A stretch of DNA of 64,000 nt, from assembly GCA_963798195.1 (NCBI GenBank), contig CAWCSF010000010.1, positions 1,736,001-1,800,000 of the forward strand, written 5' to 3'. Below the pieces are notes generated by a model. That model was not told the origin of the DNA, ran no database searches, and saw only the letters and a program-made list of their open reading frames with translations. Shown piece by piece: positions 8,735 to 15,989 of the stretch. A program made the translations under genes and the position numbers. Numbering within the stretch: position 1 is the stretch's first letter; every line of letters begins with the position of its first letter. Origin of the DNA: CAVSRC01 sp963798195 (lineage in GTDB: Bacteria > Pseudomonadota > Alphaproteobacteria > Rhizobiales > Kaistiaceae).

Positions 8735-9546
8735 GCGATAATTCACCTGGAGCCGGGACGGCCGCAAGCACGACCTGGGACGACATCCTGGAGGCCATCA
8801 AGCGGTTTGTTTATCTCGCCTGGTTCTTCGCGTGGAGCGATACCCGGGCCAGGTACAAGCGCAGCGTGCTCGGCCCCTTCTGGCTTGTTCTCGGAACTCT
8901 GTTCGGCGTGACCGGGATCGGACTCATCTGGGGAGCCCTGCTCGGTGCGGAGAGATCGAATTTTGTTCCCTCGCTGACCGTCGGGCTGGTCATCTGGAGC
9001 CTGATATCGGGATGTATAACGGAATCGACTGGCGCGTTCTTCCGCAGCGCACAGATCATCAAGAACATCCGGACACCCTCCCTGCGCATTTCGCTTCAGT
9101 TGGTGTTCCGCCACATCATCATCTTCGCGCACAACGCGCTGATAATCGTCCTGGTCACAATCCTCTATCCGGAAAATCTGTCGCCTGTAGCCCTGCTGGC
9201 AATTCCGGGCCTCCTGCTGGTCTTCATCAATCTGCTTGCCGTGGTGCAGGTGTTTGGCTTCGTCGGCGCCCGCTATCGAGACCTGGAGCCGCTGGTGACG
9301 GCGCTCATGCCCATCCTTTTCTTCATGAGTCCGGTTATCTATCGTGCACATCAGCTCGGGGCGGCGGAGCTCATCATTACCCTCAATCCGATCGGGTACC
9401 TGATCGACGTGGTGCGCGATCCGTTGCTGGGCGTGGCTCCGCCGTGGCATGTGTGGGCAGTGACCATCGTCATGACCATCGTGAGTTGGTGGGTCGCGTT
9501 GTGGATCACCAACAGCAAGGCCCAGCGCCTGGCTTACTGGGTCTGA
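8731..9546 (+). CDS. wzm: Wzm-like polysaccharide ABC transporter permease
   Basis: This is an ABC-2 permease with six membrane helices. Reading back from the clear hydrophobic part shows the family N-terminus AWFFAWSDTRARYKRSVLGPFW upstream of the first conventional start (GTG at 8866), so the protein must begin earlier. In that frame no ATG, GTG or TTG lies between 8866 and the preceding GT4 coding sequence; the best candidate is CTG at 8731, which shares CTGA with the GT4 stop and follows a G-rich stretch. That gives 271 residues, normal for Wzm. The partner ATPase starts 13 bp downstream. Known function: exports a completed lipid-linked O-antigen or capsule chain across the inner membrane. 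The start codon is inferred. Confidence 0.88.
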   Translation: MSDNSPGAGTAASTTWDDILEAIKRFVYLAWFFAWSDTRARYKRSVLGPFWLVLGTLFGVTGIGLIWGALLGAERSNFVPSLTVGLVIWSLISGCITESTGAFFRSAQIIKNIRTPSLRISLQLVFRHIIIFAHNALIIVLVTILYPENLSPVALLAIPGLLLVFINLLAVVQVFGFVGARYRDLEPLVTALMPILFFMSPVIYRAHQLGAAELIITLNPIGYLIDVVRDPLLGVAPPWHVWAVTIVMTIVSWWVALWITNSKAQRLAYWV

Positions 9547-9559
9547 CGGAAACGCACCG

Positions 9560-10312
9560 ATGAGCAGGATCCGGCTCGACAACGTCACCGTGCAATACCC
9601 GATCTACAACGTTCGCGGGATGTCGCTCAGGAACAGCCTGATCGCCATAAGCACCGGCGGGCGGCTGGCGCAGGAAGCCCGCCGCATCGTCTCCGTGACG
9701 GCGCTCGACAGTATCAGCTTGGACCTCAAGGATGGCGACCGCATCGGACTGATCGGCCACAATGGTTCCGGCAAGACGACGTTGCTGCGCACGATCGCCG
9801 GCATCTTCACGCCTACGTCGGGTACTATCGAAGTCGAAGGAACGGTTTCGACTGTTTTCGGACTCGGAGCGGGGATCGAGGAGGAGCTGTCGGGCTACGA
9901 AAACATCATCCGTATGGCGATGATGATGGGCGCCACGCGCGACCAGGCCGAAGCCAGCATTCCCGGCGTCGAGGAATTCACCGAGCTTGGCAATTTCCTG
10001 TCCGTGCCGATGCGTACCTACTCGGCCGGGATGACGACGCGCCTGCTATTTGCCGTGGCAACGTCGGTTCACCCCGACATCCTGCTGATTGACGAAATTC
10101 TTGGCACCGGGGACGCAGAGTTTCAGGAAAAGGCGCGGCGACGCATGGCCGCCTTCATCGAGAAGGCGAGCATCTTTGTGCTCGCGTCGCACTCGGCCGA
10201 CCTCATCCAGTCGTACAGCCAAAAGATTGTGCGCTTGGAACATGGGCGCATTTCCAGCATAACCAGGCCCGAGAAGCCTAAGGAACCGACCACACCCGTC
10301 TCCGGCGACTAG
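9560..10312 (+). CDS. wzt: Wzt-like polysaccharide ABC transporter ATPase
   Basis: This 250-residue ATPase has Walker A GHNGSGKT (66-73), the short YSAGM signature characteristic of the polysaccharide/teichoic acid exporter subfamily, and Walker B ILLIDEI. It lacks the C-terminal carbohydrate-binding extension found in some Wzt proteins, which suggests export that does not depend on a terminal chain cap (established for the E. coli O9a type by contrast, inferred here). It directly follows wzm and should form the Wzm2Wzt2 exporter. Confidence 0.92.
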   Translation: MSRIRLDNVTVQYPIYNVRGMSLRNSLIAISTGGRLAQEARRIVSVTALDSISLDLKDGDRIGLIGHNGSGKTTLLRTIAGIFTPTSGTIEVEGTVSTVFGLGAGIEEELSGYENIIRMAMMMGATRDQAEASIPGVEEFTELGNFLSVPMRTYSAGMTTRLLFAVATSVHPDILLIDEILGTGDAEFQEKARRRMAAFIEKASIFVLASHSADLIQSYSQKIVRLEHGRISSITRPEKPKEPTTPVSGD

Positions 10313-10417
10313 GGCCGCGAACGGGCAACTTGCCTGCCCCACCTCTCTTCCCGGCCGAACTCCCCACCCTGGAGCCTTGCTTCCCCAGGAAGCAACCTCG
10401 CGTACTCAGAGACCAGC

Positions 10418-11188
10418 ATGCGATTGTCGGTGATCATTCCGGTTTACAACGAACGCCAGACGCTGGCGAAAGTATTGGCGGCGGCCGGCAGCGCGCTGCC
10501 GGGCGTCGATAAGGAACTCGTGGTCGTCGATGACGGTTCGGTCGACGGTACTCGCGAGTGGATGAAGTCCAACATCCCGGCTGCGCCGCAAACCGCTTTT
10601 TCCGTGGACATCGACCGAGACGGAAATTTGTCGCTGGCGGAGCATGGTGGCGGCGCGCGTATTACGGTCAATGCGATCTACCACCAGAAGAACGCCGGCA
10701 AAGGTGCCGCCCTGCGAACGGGATTTGCTGCCGCGACCGGCGATGTGTTTGTCATCCAGGATGCCGATCTCGAGTACGATCCGAACGAATGGGCCGGCAT
10801 GTACGATCTGATCGCCGGGCGCGCCGTCGCCGACGTGGTCTACGGTTCGCGGTTCTACGGGCGTCCGCATCGTTCGCTCTATTTCCACCACTATCTCGGC
10901 AACCGCCTGATCTCGCTCCTGTTCAACATCTTCTTCAACCAGACGCTGACCGACATCGAAACCGGCCAGAAAATGATGACAGCGGCGGTTGCCAGGTCGC
11001 TGAACCTCTCCGCCAACGATTTCGGCATCGAAGTCGAAATCAGTGCCGAGATCGCCCGGCAACGAACCTTGCGCATCTACGAACTGGGCATTTCCTACTA
11101 CGGCCGCAGTTACGCAGAGGGCAAGAAGATCGGCTGGAGAGACGGCGTAAAGGCGCTCTGGTATGTCATGAAATACCGGTTCCGGTGA
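10418..11188 (+). CDS. DPM1/GtrB-like family 2 glycosyltransferase
   Basis: This 256-residue GT2 protein begins MRLSVIIPVYNERQTL, then VVVDDGSVDGT (35-45), NAGKGAALRTGF and the QDADLEYDP acidic motif, the layout of polyprenyl-phosphate sugar synthases. There is an extra segment of about 25 residues between the VDDGS and NAGKG motifs (region about 51-80), longer than in typical DPM1-like proteins. There are no C-terminal membrane helices. It is followed after 22 bp by a GT-C-type membrane transferase. Together they resemble the GtrB/GtrC arrangement, in which the cytoplasmic enzyme loads undecaprenyl phosphate with a sugar that the GT-C enzyme uses in the periplasm. Confidence 0.85.
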   Translation: MRLSVIIPVYNERQTLAKVLAAAGSALPGVDKELVVVDDGSVDGTREWMKSNIPAAPQTAFSVDIDRDGNLSLAEHGGGARITVNAIYHQKNAGKGAALRTGFAAATGDVFVIQDADLEYDPNEWAGMYDLIAGRAVADVVYGSRFYGRPHRSLYFHHYLGNRLISLLFNIFFNQTLTDIETGQKMMTAAVARSLNLSANDFGIEVEISAEIARQRTLRIYELGISYYGRSYAEGKKIGWRDGVKALWYVMKYRFR

Positions 11189-11210
11189 CTGCAACGGGGG
11201 CGCGGGACTA

Positions 11211-12515
11211 TTGATCGGCCGTATCCGGTGGATCCTTTTCAACCCGGTATTTCTAACGGCGTTCCTGGTCGCGGCCGCGCTGATCGCCATGGGCTACGCC
11301 ACCGGAAGAAACGATCACCCGATCCACGGTGACGGCTGGGGCTACTACGCGCACTTGCCGGCGATCTTCGTCTACCAGGACTTTCACCTGTCATTCCTCA
11401 ACGATCCGGATCTTCCGTCGAGCGTCACCTGGTACCGCCACAGCGGAGGCTGGCAGGGGATGCATCCCAACGGGGATGGCTTTCTGAACAAGTACGCGTT
11501 CGGCCCGGCCGTCATGCAGATGCCGTTCTTCTTCGTCGCCATGGCCATCGCCAAGGCAACTCTTCCGCAGGTAACGGGCTTTGAGGCGCCGTTTCAGCTG
11601 GCCAACGCGCTGTCGGGGATCTTTTACTTCGCTCTGGGCTGCTTCTTCGTCTATCGGACCATGCGTTTGCGGTATTCAGCAACTCCAGCGGCACTGGCCC
11701 TGGCGTTTGCGGTCTTCGCGACGAACCTCCTGTTCTATGCGACAAAGGACGGCTCGTACGCGCACGTCTACGGCTTCTGCCTGGTCGCCGGGCTATTCTT
11801 CCTCGTGGTGCGACGCGTCGAGCGAGGCGGCGCGCCTCCCTTGTGGGAATTCGCTCTTTTCGGGCTCTTGATGGGCGTTGCCGTGATGGTGCGGCCAACG
11901 AATGCCATCGTCGCGTTGCTCTACATTGTCTTCATCCGCCGCGCCCAGCTGGCAGCAATCGTGCGCGGCTCGGTGCTGGCATTTGCCGCATCAGTCGTCG
12001 GCGCGCTGCCGCAGATGCTGCTGTGGCTGGCCACGACCGGAAGGCCCATCTACTACAGCTACACAGGCGAAGGCTTCCACTTCGAGCATCCAAGCGTCCG
12101 GCCATACCTCTTCCTGCCCAGCAAGGGCGTGTTTTTCTGGCACCCCGCCTATCTGATCATGTTGCTGGCTGCCGTCGCGCAGATCCCCGTCCGACGGCTG
12201 GAAGGAGCCGTGGTCTTCGTCATCCTCGGATTAAATCTTTATATCGGCGCTTCCTGGGGCGACCCCACCTTTGGCGACACTTTCGGATGCCGTCAGATCG
12301 TCGAGATGATCCCCCTGATGATGATGCCGATGGCCGCGCTTATCTCGGGGATATTGAAAAATCCGGGACAGCGCTTGGTGGCTGCCGTGGTGGCTGCTCT
12401 CCTGATCACCCTCAACACGGTCCAGTTTTACGGCTATGTGATCGGTACGCTACCGCACAACCACGTGACACTGGCCTCCTACGCGGAGTTCTGGAGAAAT
12501 CCATTCGGACTGTAG
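11211..12515 (+). CDS. GT-C-type polytopic membrane glycosyltransferase (putative)
   Basis: This 434-residue protein has about ten membrane helices. After the first helix comes HGDGWGYYAHLPAI (about 36-49), an acidic first loop of the kind that carries the catalytic Asp in GT-C enzymes (PMT/ArnT/GtrC-like). The start is TTG at 11211, preceded by a G-rich site. Position immediately after the DPM1/GtrB-like gene supports use of a polyprenyl-phosphate sugar donor on the periplasmic side. A GtrA-type flippase is not present nearby. Family membership is inferred from topology and the loop motif. Confidence 0.7.
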   Translation: MIGRIRWILFNPVFLTAFLVAAALIAMGYATGRNDHPIHGDGWGYYAHLPAIFVYQDFHLSFLNDPDLPSSVTWYRHSGGWQGMHPNGDGFLNKYAFGPAVMQMPFFFVAMAIAKATLPQVTGFEAPFQLANALSGIFYFALGCFFVYRTMRLRYSATPAALALAFAVFATNLLFYATKDGSYAHVYGFCLVAGLFFLVVRRVERGGAPPLWEFALFGLLMGVAVMVRPTNAIVALLYIVFIRRAQLAAIVRGSVLAFAASVVGALPQMLLWLATTGRPIYYSYTGEGFHFEHPSVRPYLFLPSKGVFFWHPAYLIMLLAAVAQIPVRRLEGAVVFVILGLNLYIGASWGDPTFGDTFGCRQIVEMIPLMMMPMAALISGILKNPGQRLVAAVVAALLITLNTVQFYGYVIGTLPHNHVTLASYAEFWRNPFGL

Positions 12516-12516
12516 C

Positions 12517-12533
12517 GCCGCCAATGCAGCGGC
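12517..12533. terminator. Short hairpin between convergent genes
   Basis: A GCCGC-N7-GCGGC inverted repeat sits in the 23 bp between the convergent GT-C and GT90 stop codons. There is no T-run on either side, so it would be at best a weak bidirectional terminator. Confidence 0.25.
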
Positions 12534-12538
12534 TCGCG

Positions 12539-13564
12539 TTACGCCTGCAAACGGGTCGCGATTCGCTGCGCCGCCTTGCGCATCTCTCCGTCAAAGGTCA
12601 TTCCCATCGCAAACGCCTGGCCGCGCTCCGCGATCTCGGCGCACTCGCGGTCGTGACTGCGACACCACGCGACTTTCTCTCTCAGGTCCGTCAGGTCGGC
12701 CGCGACCGGAACGTAGTGCTCCCACGCATGCAGGTCGTCATAGTACCATTGCCGGTAGCCGAACCGCGATCCGATCTTGATAACGCAGCAGCCGAAAAGC
12801 AGTTTGATGAACAGATTGGACCAGGTGTTGCTGTTGCCGTCGCAATCCAACCCAAACTTCTGAGTTCGCCACGCGAACGGCGTTATGTACCCGCCTAGAA
12901 GGCCTGCGTCCCCCAGTCTCCTTTCGTCGAATTTGGGATCCTGAGACTGCACGACCTTGTGGAACCTGACATTCACGCCGGGTTCGTCATGGAGGAGGAG
13001 GCACATGCGGGTCCTCTGCAGCAGTGACTCGTCACCTGGCCGCATGTCGCTGCTTGCGATTTTTCCCTGACCGGTAGTCGATCCACGCCAAACAATGGCA
13101 TCGTCACGATCGACCCAATTTGCATTTCCTGATCTGGCGACAACCCGGAACGGATCGTAACCCCTGGCGGCATAAAAATCGGAGTCCGGAACCAGGATCG
13201 AGAGATCATCCCTGGAACAGAAGCTGATGAAGTCCGGCGCTTGTTCGTGGCCGTCGGATATGTCCGCGAATGCCACCAGATCCCTGTCGATAAGGGAAGC
13301 CAGATAGATAAGCGGCCGCAGCCTGTGGGCGAAAACGCTGGCAAGGCCAAAATCCCGCAACGCGGTCATGCAGTCGAAACCGATCGTGAGTTCATCGCCG
13401 ATCTTGCGAAGTCTCACAAAGTGCAGCCCACCATGAAATCGCATTTGGGCGAGCCGAACGCGTTCGCCAATGCCCTTCTCGCGAGCATGGTTGTTGAGAA
13501 GTCTACCGAGAGCGGATTTGCGATGGAGGCTCAGCCGAGCTTGCTGGATCGCACGCGCCCACAT
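12539..13564 (-). CDS. GT90/CAP10-like glycosyltransferase
   Basis: This 341-residue protein matches the GT90 (CAP10, LPS-modifying protein) pattern. It has VWRGSTTG (about 168-175), the nucleotide-sugar-binding KFGLDCDGNSNTW segment, and near the end a WYYDDLHAWEHYVPV block like the conserved aromatic/acidic block of bacterial LpsA-type enzymes. Eukaryotic relatives transfer xylose or glucose; bacterial ones add sugars to LPS. It is the last gene of the ten-gene minus-strand operon starting at 26,066. The start at 13,564 lies 14 bp from the sulfotransferase stop. The sugar is not predictable. Confidence 0.82.
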   Translation of the reverse strand: MWARAIQQARLSLHRKSALGRLLNNHAREKGIGERVRLAQMRFHGGLHFVRLRKIGDELTIGFDCMTALRDFGLASVFAHRLRPLIYLASLIDRDLVAFADISDGHEQAPDFISFCSRDDLSILVPDSDFYAARGYDPFRVVARSGNANWVDRDDAIVWRGSTTGQGKIASSDMRPGDESLLQRTRMCLLLHDEPGVNVRFHKVVQSQDPKFDERRLGDAGLLGGYITPFAWRTQKFGLDCDGNSNTWSNLFIKLLFGCCVIKIGSRFGYRQWYYDDLHAWEHYVPVAADLTDLREKVAWCRSHDRECAEIAERGQAFAMGMTFDGEMRKAAQRIATRLQA

Positions 13565-13578
13565 GCTTCTGGACCGCC

Positions 13579-14262
13579 TTAATTGATTTCCAGACCGCTG
13601 CCGACGGCGGCAACGAGTTCCGCATCCTCGCGGTTAACAGACCGCAGCAGATCGACCGCCCTTCCGTAATCCGACTGTTCTTCAATCGCACGGGTGTAAC
13701 CTTCCGGCGCGACGTTGTCCCGCGGCATCACCGTGGACGCATCACGCTGAAATCGCGCAATCACCCGCTCGGCCAGCCGCTCCTGACGGTCGTAGTGGTC
13801 CAGCAAAATCGGATTTCTCGAAGCCAGCATCTTCAGGAAGAGGCGGGTCTGCCAATTTGAAACGCGGGCAAAGAAGGATCGGCGGAGGTTCAACGATTCA
13901 AAAAGTGTGCGCCCGTCAACCTCGCTGAAAAGACAGTTCTGCGGTTGGCGCTGCACGAACGCGTAGAGTGAGGCGGCGCGACTGACCGGTTCGCGTACCA
14001 GGGAAAGGTAGATGATCGGCCGCCTGATGGCCGAGACAAAAGGGGCATCGGTCGAGAAGTGACCGCAGATCGAATCAAAACTGTTTGGGTCGCTCGGTGG
14101 ATTCTTGCCTAGGACTGCAAGAATCTCCGCCTCGCGGCCCCACAAGATGTTGTTATCAAAATATAGCCTCAGCCAATTGATAAAGGACGTGCCGCCGGTC
14201 TTTGCGGCATGCAGAAATATGGCGACCGGTTGCCCCGCCGACTTCTCTGCCTGAACAATCAT
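13579..14262 (-). CDS. Sulfotransferase-family protein
   Basis: The protein has the PAPS-binding 5'-phosphosulfate loop FLHAAKTGGTSF near residue 20 and a 3'-phosphate motif LVREPVSRAASLY about 65 residues later, both typical of the Sulfotransfer_2 (HNK-1/carbohydrate) family. I chose the ATG at 14,262 (227 residues), since the conserved loop follows closely; an in-frame start at 14,397 would add 45 arginine-rich residues without family character. It lies between a GT4 gene and the GT90 gene in one operon, so O-sulfation of a glycan residue is the likely role. No PAPS-synthesis genes are in the window. Confidence 0.8.
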   Translation of the reverse strand: MIVQAEKSAGQPVAIFLHAAKTGGTSFINWLRLYFDNNILWGREAEILAVLGKNPPSDPNSFDSICGHFSTDAPFVSAIRRPIIYLSLVREPVSRAASLYAFVQRQPQNCLFSEVDGRTLFESLNLRRSFFARVSNWQTRLFLKMLASRNPILLDHYDRQERLAERVIARFQRDASTVMPRDNVAPEGYTRAIEEQSDYGRAVDLLRSVNREDAELVAAVGSGLEIN

Positions 14263-14435
14263 TCGTGCATCCCAGTCCGACAGCGCCTGTCGGAGACGCC
14301 CACACACCGCTTCCACGCAGACACCCTGGTGCCTTCCTTTGCCGCGCCGCTCGCGGGGCAAAGGCCTGTTGGCGCATTGAAATAACGGATTTGCCAAAAT
14401 TGCATGCGTCGATGCCTACCTTCGCGTCCCACAGA

Positions 14436-15989
14436 TCAAGGAAACAGTAGCGACAGAAACCCACTGCCGTCCATGGCGGATGCCAGTTCGCCAGCACGAG
14501 CGAGGCTCTTCTCGCGCAATTCCGCCTGACGGGCCTCGGACTGGACCTGCTCCGCAATGAACCGCGCCAGGTGCGCGAAATCCTTTTCCGCGAAACGAAG
14601 GCCAGCGTCGCCAAGCACCTCGCGCGTCGCCGGAATATCGTAGGCAGCGACCGGCAGACCGTGGGTCATGGCCTCGAACAGCGGCAGGCCGAACCCCTCG
14701 TCCTCGCTCATCGACACGTAGAGGGTTGCCCATCGGTAGCGCTGCCGGAGGTCCTCTTCCGTGAGGCTGCCGCACCAGGCCACCCTGTCAGCGGGAATGC
14801 GCAGGTCGGACGCCTGCACCCATTCGAGGTAGTCGCGATAGGCCTTGTCACCGCCGCCGCCGACAATCGCCAGTTCCGCGTCAGGGCTGAGCTTCAGCAC
14901 CTCCGCAAACAGGGCCAGCACGTCCTCTACCTTCTTGTGCGCCTTGATGCGCCCTACGGTGAGCAAGCGGAGGCCCCGTTTTACTGCTGGTGGCGCCGGT
15001 GGCACTCCCTGCCCGGCCGACCAAAGCCTGGGATGGATCGGCCGGATGTCTTCGACGCGCCACGGAGAACCTGCGCCGAACCGAGCGACGAGCCGCGCGG
15101 CGTTTGCACGGGAGTTGGCGGCGAGCCGATCGAAGGCCTGAAGCAGCGGCACCTGCTCGTTGGCCGCCGCACACACCGCTGCCAACTCGGGGTCGAAAAC
15201 GCGGAGCAACTCCGGCGTGGTAACGCCGTGGTAGTAGCCAATCCTGGCGCGACACTTCATGTCCAGCACGGCCGGAAGGAAGCGGTCGGCCGTCGAGAAG
15301 AAGTGGAGGATCGTATCCGCCGGCGCCAGATCGCCGGCAAGGCAACTGACAGGGCGCACGACATCATTCACCTGGAGTTCGAACCGGTCGGCGTAGAGTA
15401 CCGCGCCAATTCCATTCTGGCGGAGCAGCGACCAAACCTGGAAGCAAAGATTACCGATAGCGTCTCTGGTGAATATGTTGTTGGAGACTATCCGCACAAC
15501 GCCGTCTTTCGCGGGAACGAAGGCAGCAGAAGCAAAGCGCTCGGTTTCCCATTTGCGTTCGCGCGTCTCTCGAAACAATTCCAGCTGGCCGCCGTCGGCA
15601 AACGCCGGGATACGGTGCAGGTGAAGAATGGCATTCGTCGGCCGTTGGCGCAGGACGGCATTTACGATCCATCGGCTTCCGGCAATCGCCTCCGGATTGA
15701 GCCACCGATCCTGTTCCGTTAGGCCACCGACGACTGCCTTCGCGCCGTCCCGGTCGATGGAGATTTTTCCCGAGAGTTCCCGGTTGCTCTTCGGCAAAAG
15801 GGCGAACTGCCACCAGCCGAGATGTCCCGCCGGATGCACCGGATTGTCCAGGGCATAGATGTCGATTACCAGCACAACGTCGGTGAGATCGGAAATGCCG
15901 GATAGGCCGAGGGTGAAACCGCCACCTTCGGAGAGGACAATCGCCGTTTCCCTGAACAGGACCGTTGGAATTTGCCGGCTATCGACCAC
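14436..15989 (-). CDS. Family 4 glycosyltransferase with extra N-terminal domain
   Basis: This is a 517-residue protein. The last 350 or so residues form a GT-B fold with LLTVGRIKAHKKVEDVL (about 347-363), VAWCGSLTEEDL and the EX7E motif SEDEGFGLPLFEAMTHGLP. The first 150 or so residues are beta-rich, with no motif I recognise, and could be an accessory or carbohydrate-binding domain. Its start overlaps the end of the GT4-GH99 gene by 11 bp, so the two are likely translationally coupled. Donor and acceptor unknown. Confidence 0.85.
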   Translation of the reverse strand: MVDSRQIPTVLFRETAIVLSEGGGFTLGLSGISDLTDVVLVIDIYALDNPVHPAGHLGWWQFALLPKSNRELSGKISIDRDGAKAVVGGLTEQDRWLNPEAIAGSRWIVNAVLRQRPTNAILHLHRIPAFADGGQLELFRETRERKWETERFASAAFVPAKDGVVRIVSNNIFTRDAIGNLCFQVWSLLRQNGIGAVLYADRFELQVNDVVRPVSCLAGDLAPADTILHFFSTADRFLPAVLDMKCRARIGYYHGVTTPELLRVFDPELAAVCAAANEQVPLLQAFDRLAANSRANAARLVARFGAGSPWRVEDIRPIHPRLWSAGQGVPPAPPAVKRGLRLLTVGRIKAHKKVEDVLALFAEVLKLSPDAELAIVGGGGDKAYRDYLEWVQASDLRIPADRVAWCGSLTEEDLRQRYRWATLYVSMSEDEGFGLPLFEAMTHGLPVAAYDIPATREVLGDAGLRFAEKDFAHLARFIAEQVQSEARQAELREKSLARAGELASAMDGSGFLSLLFP

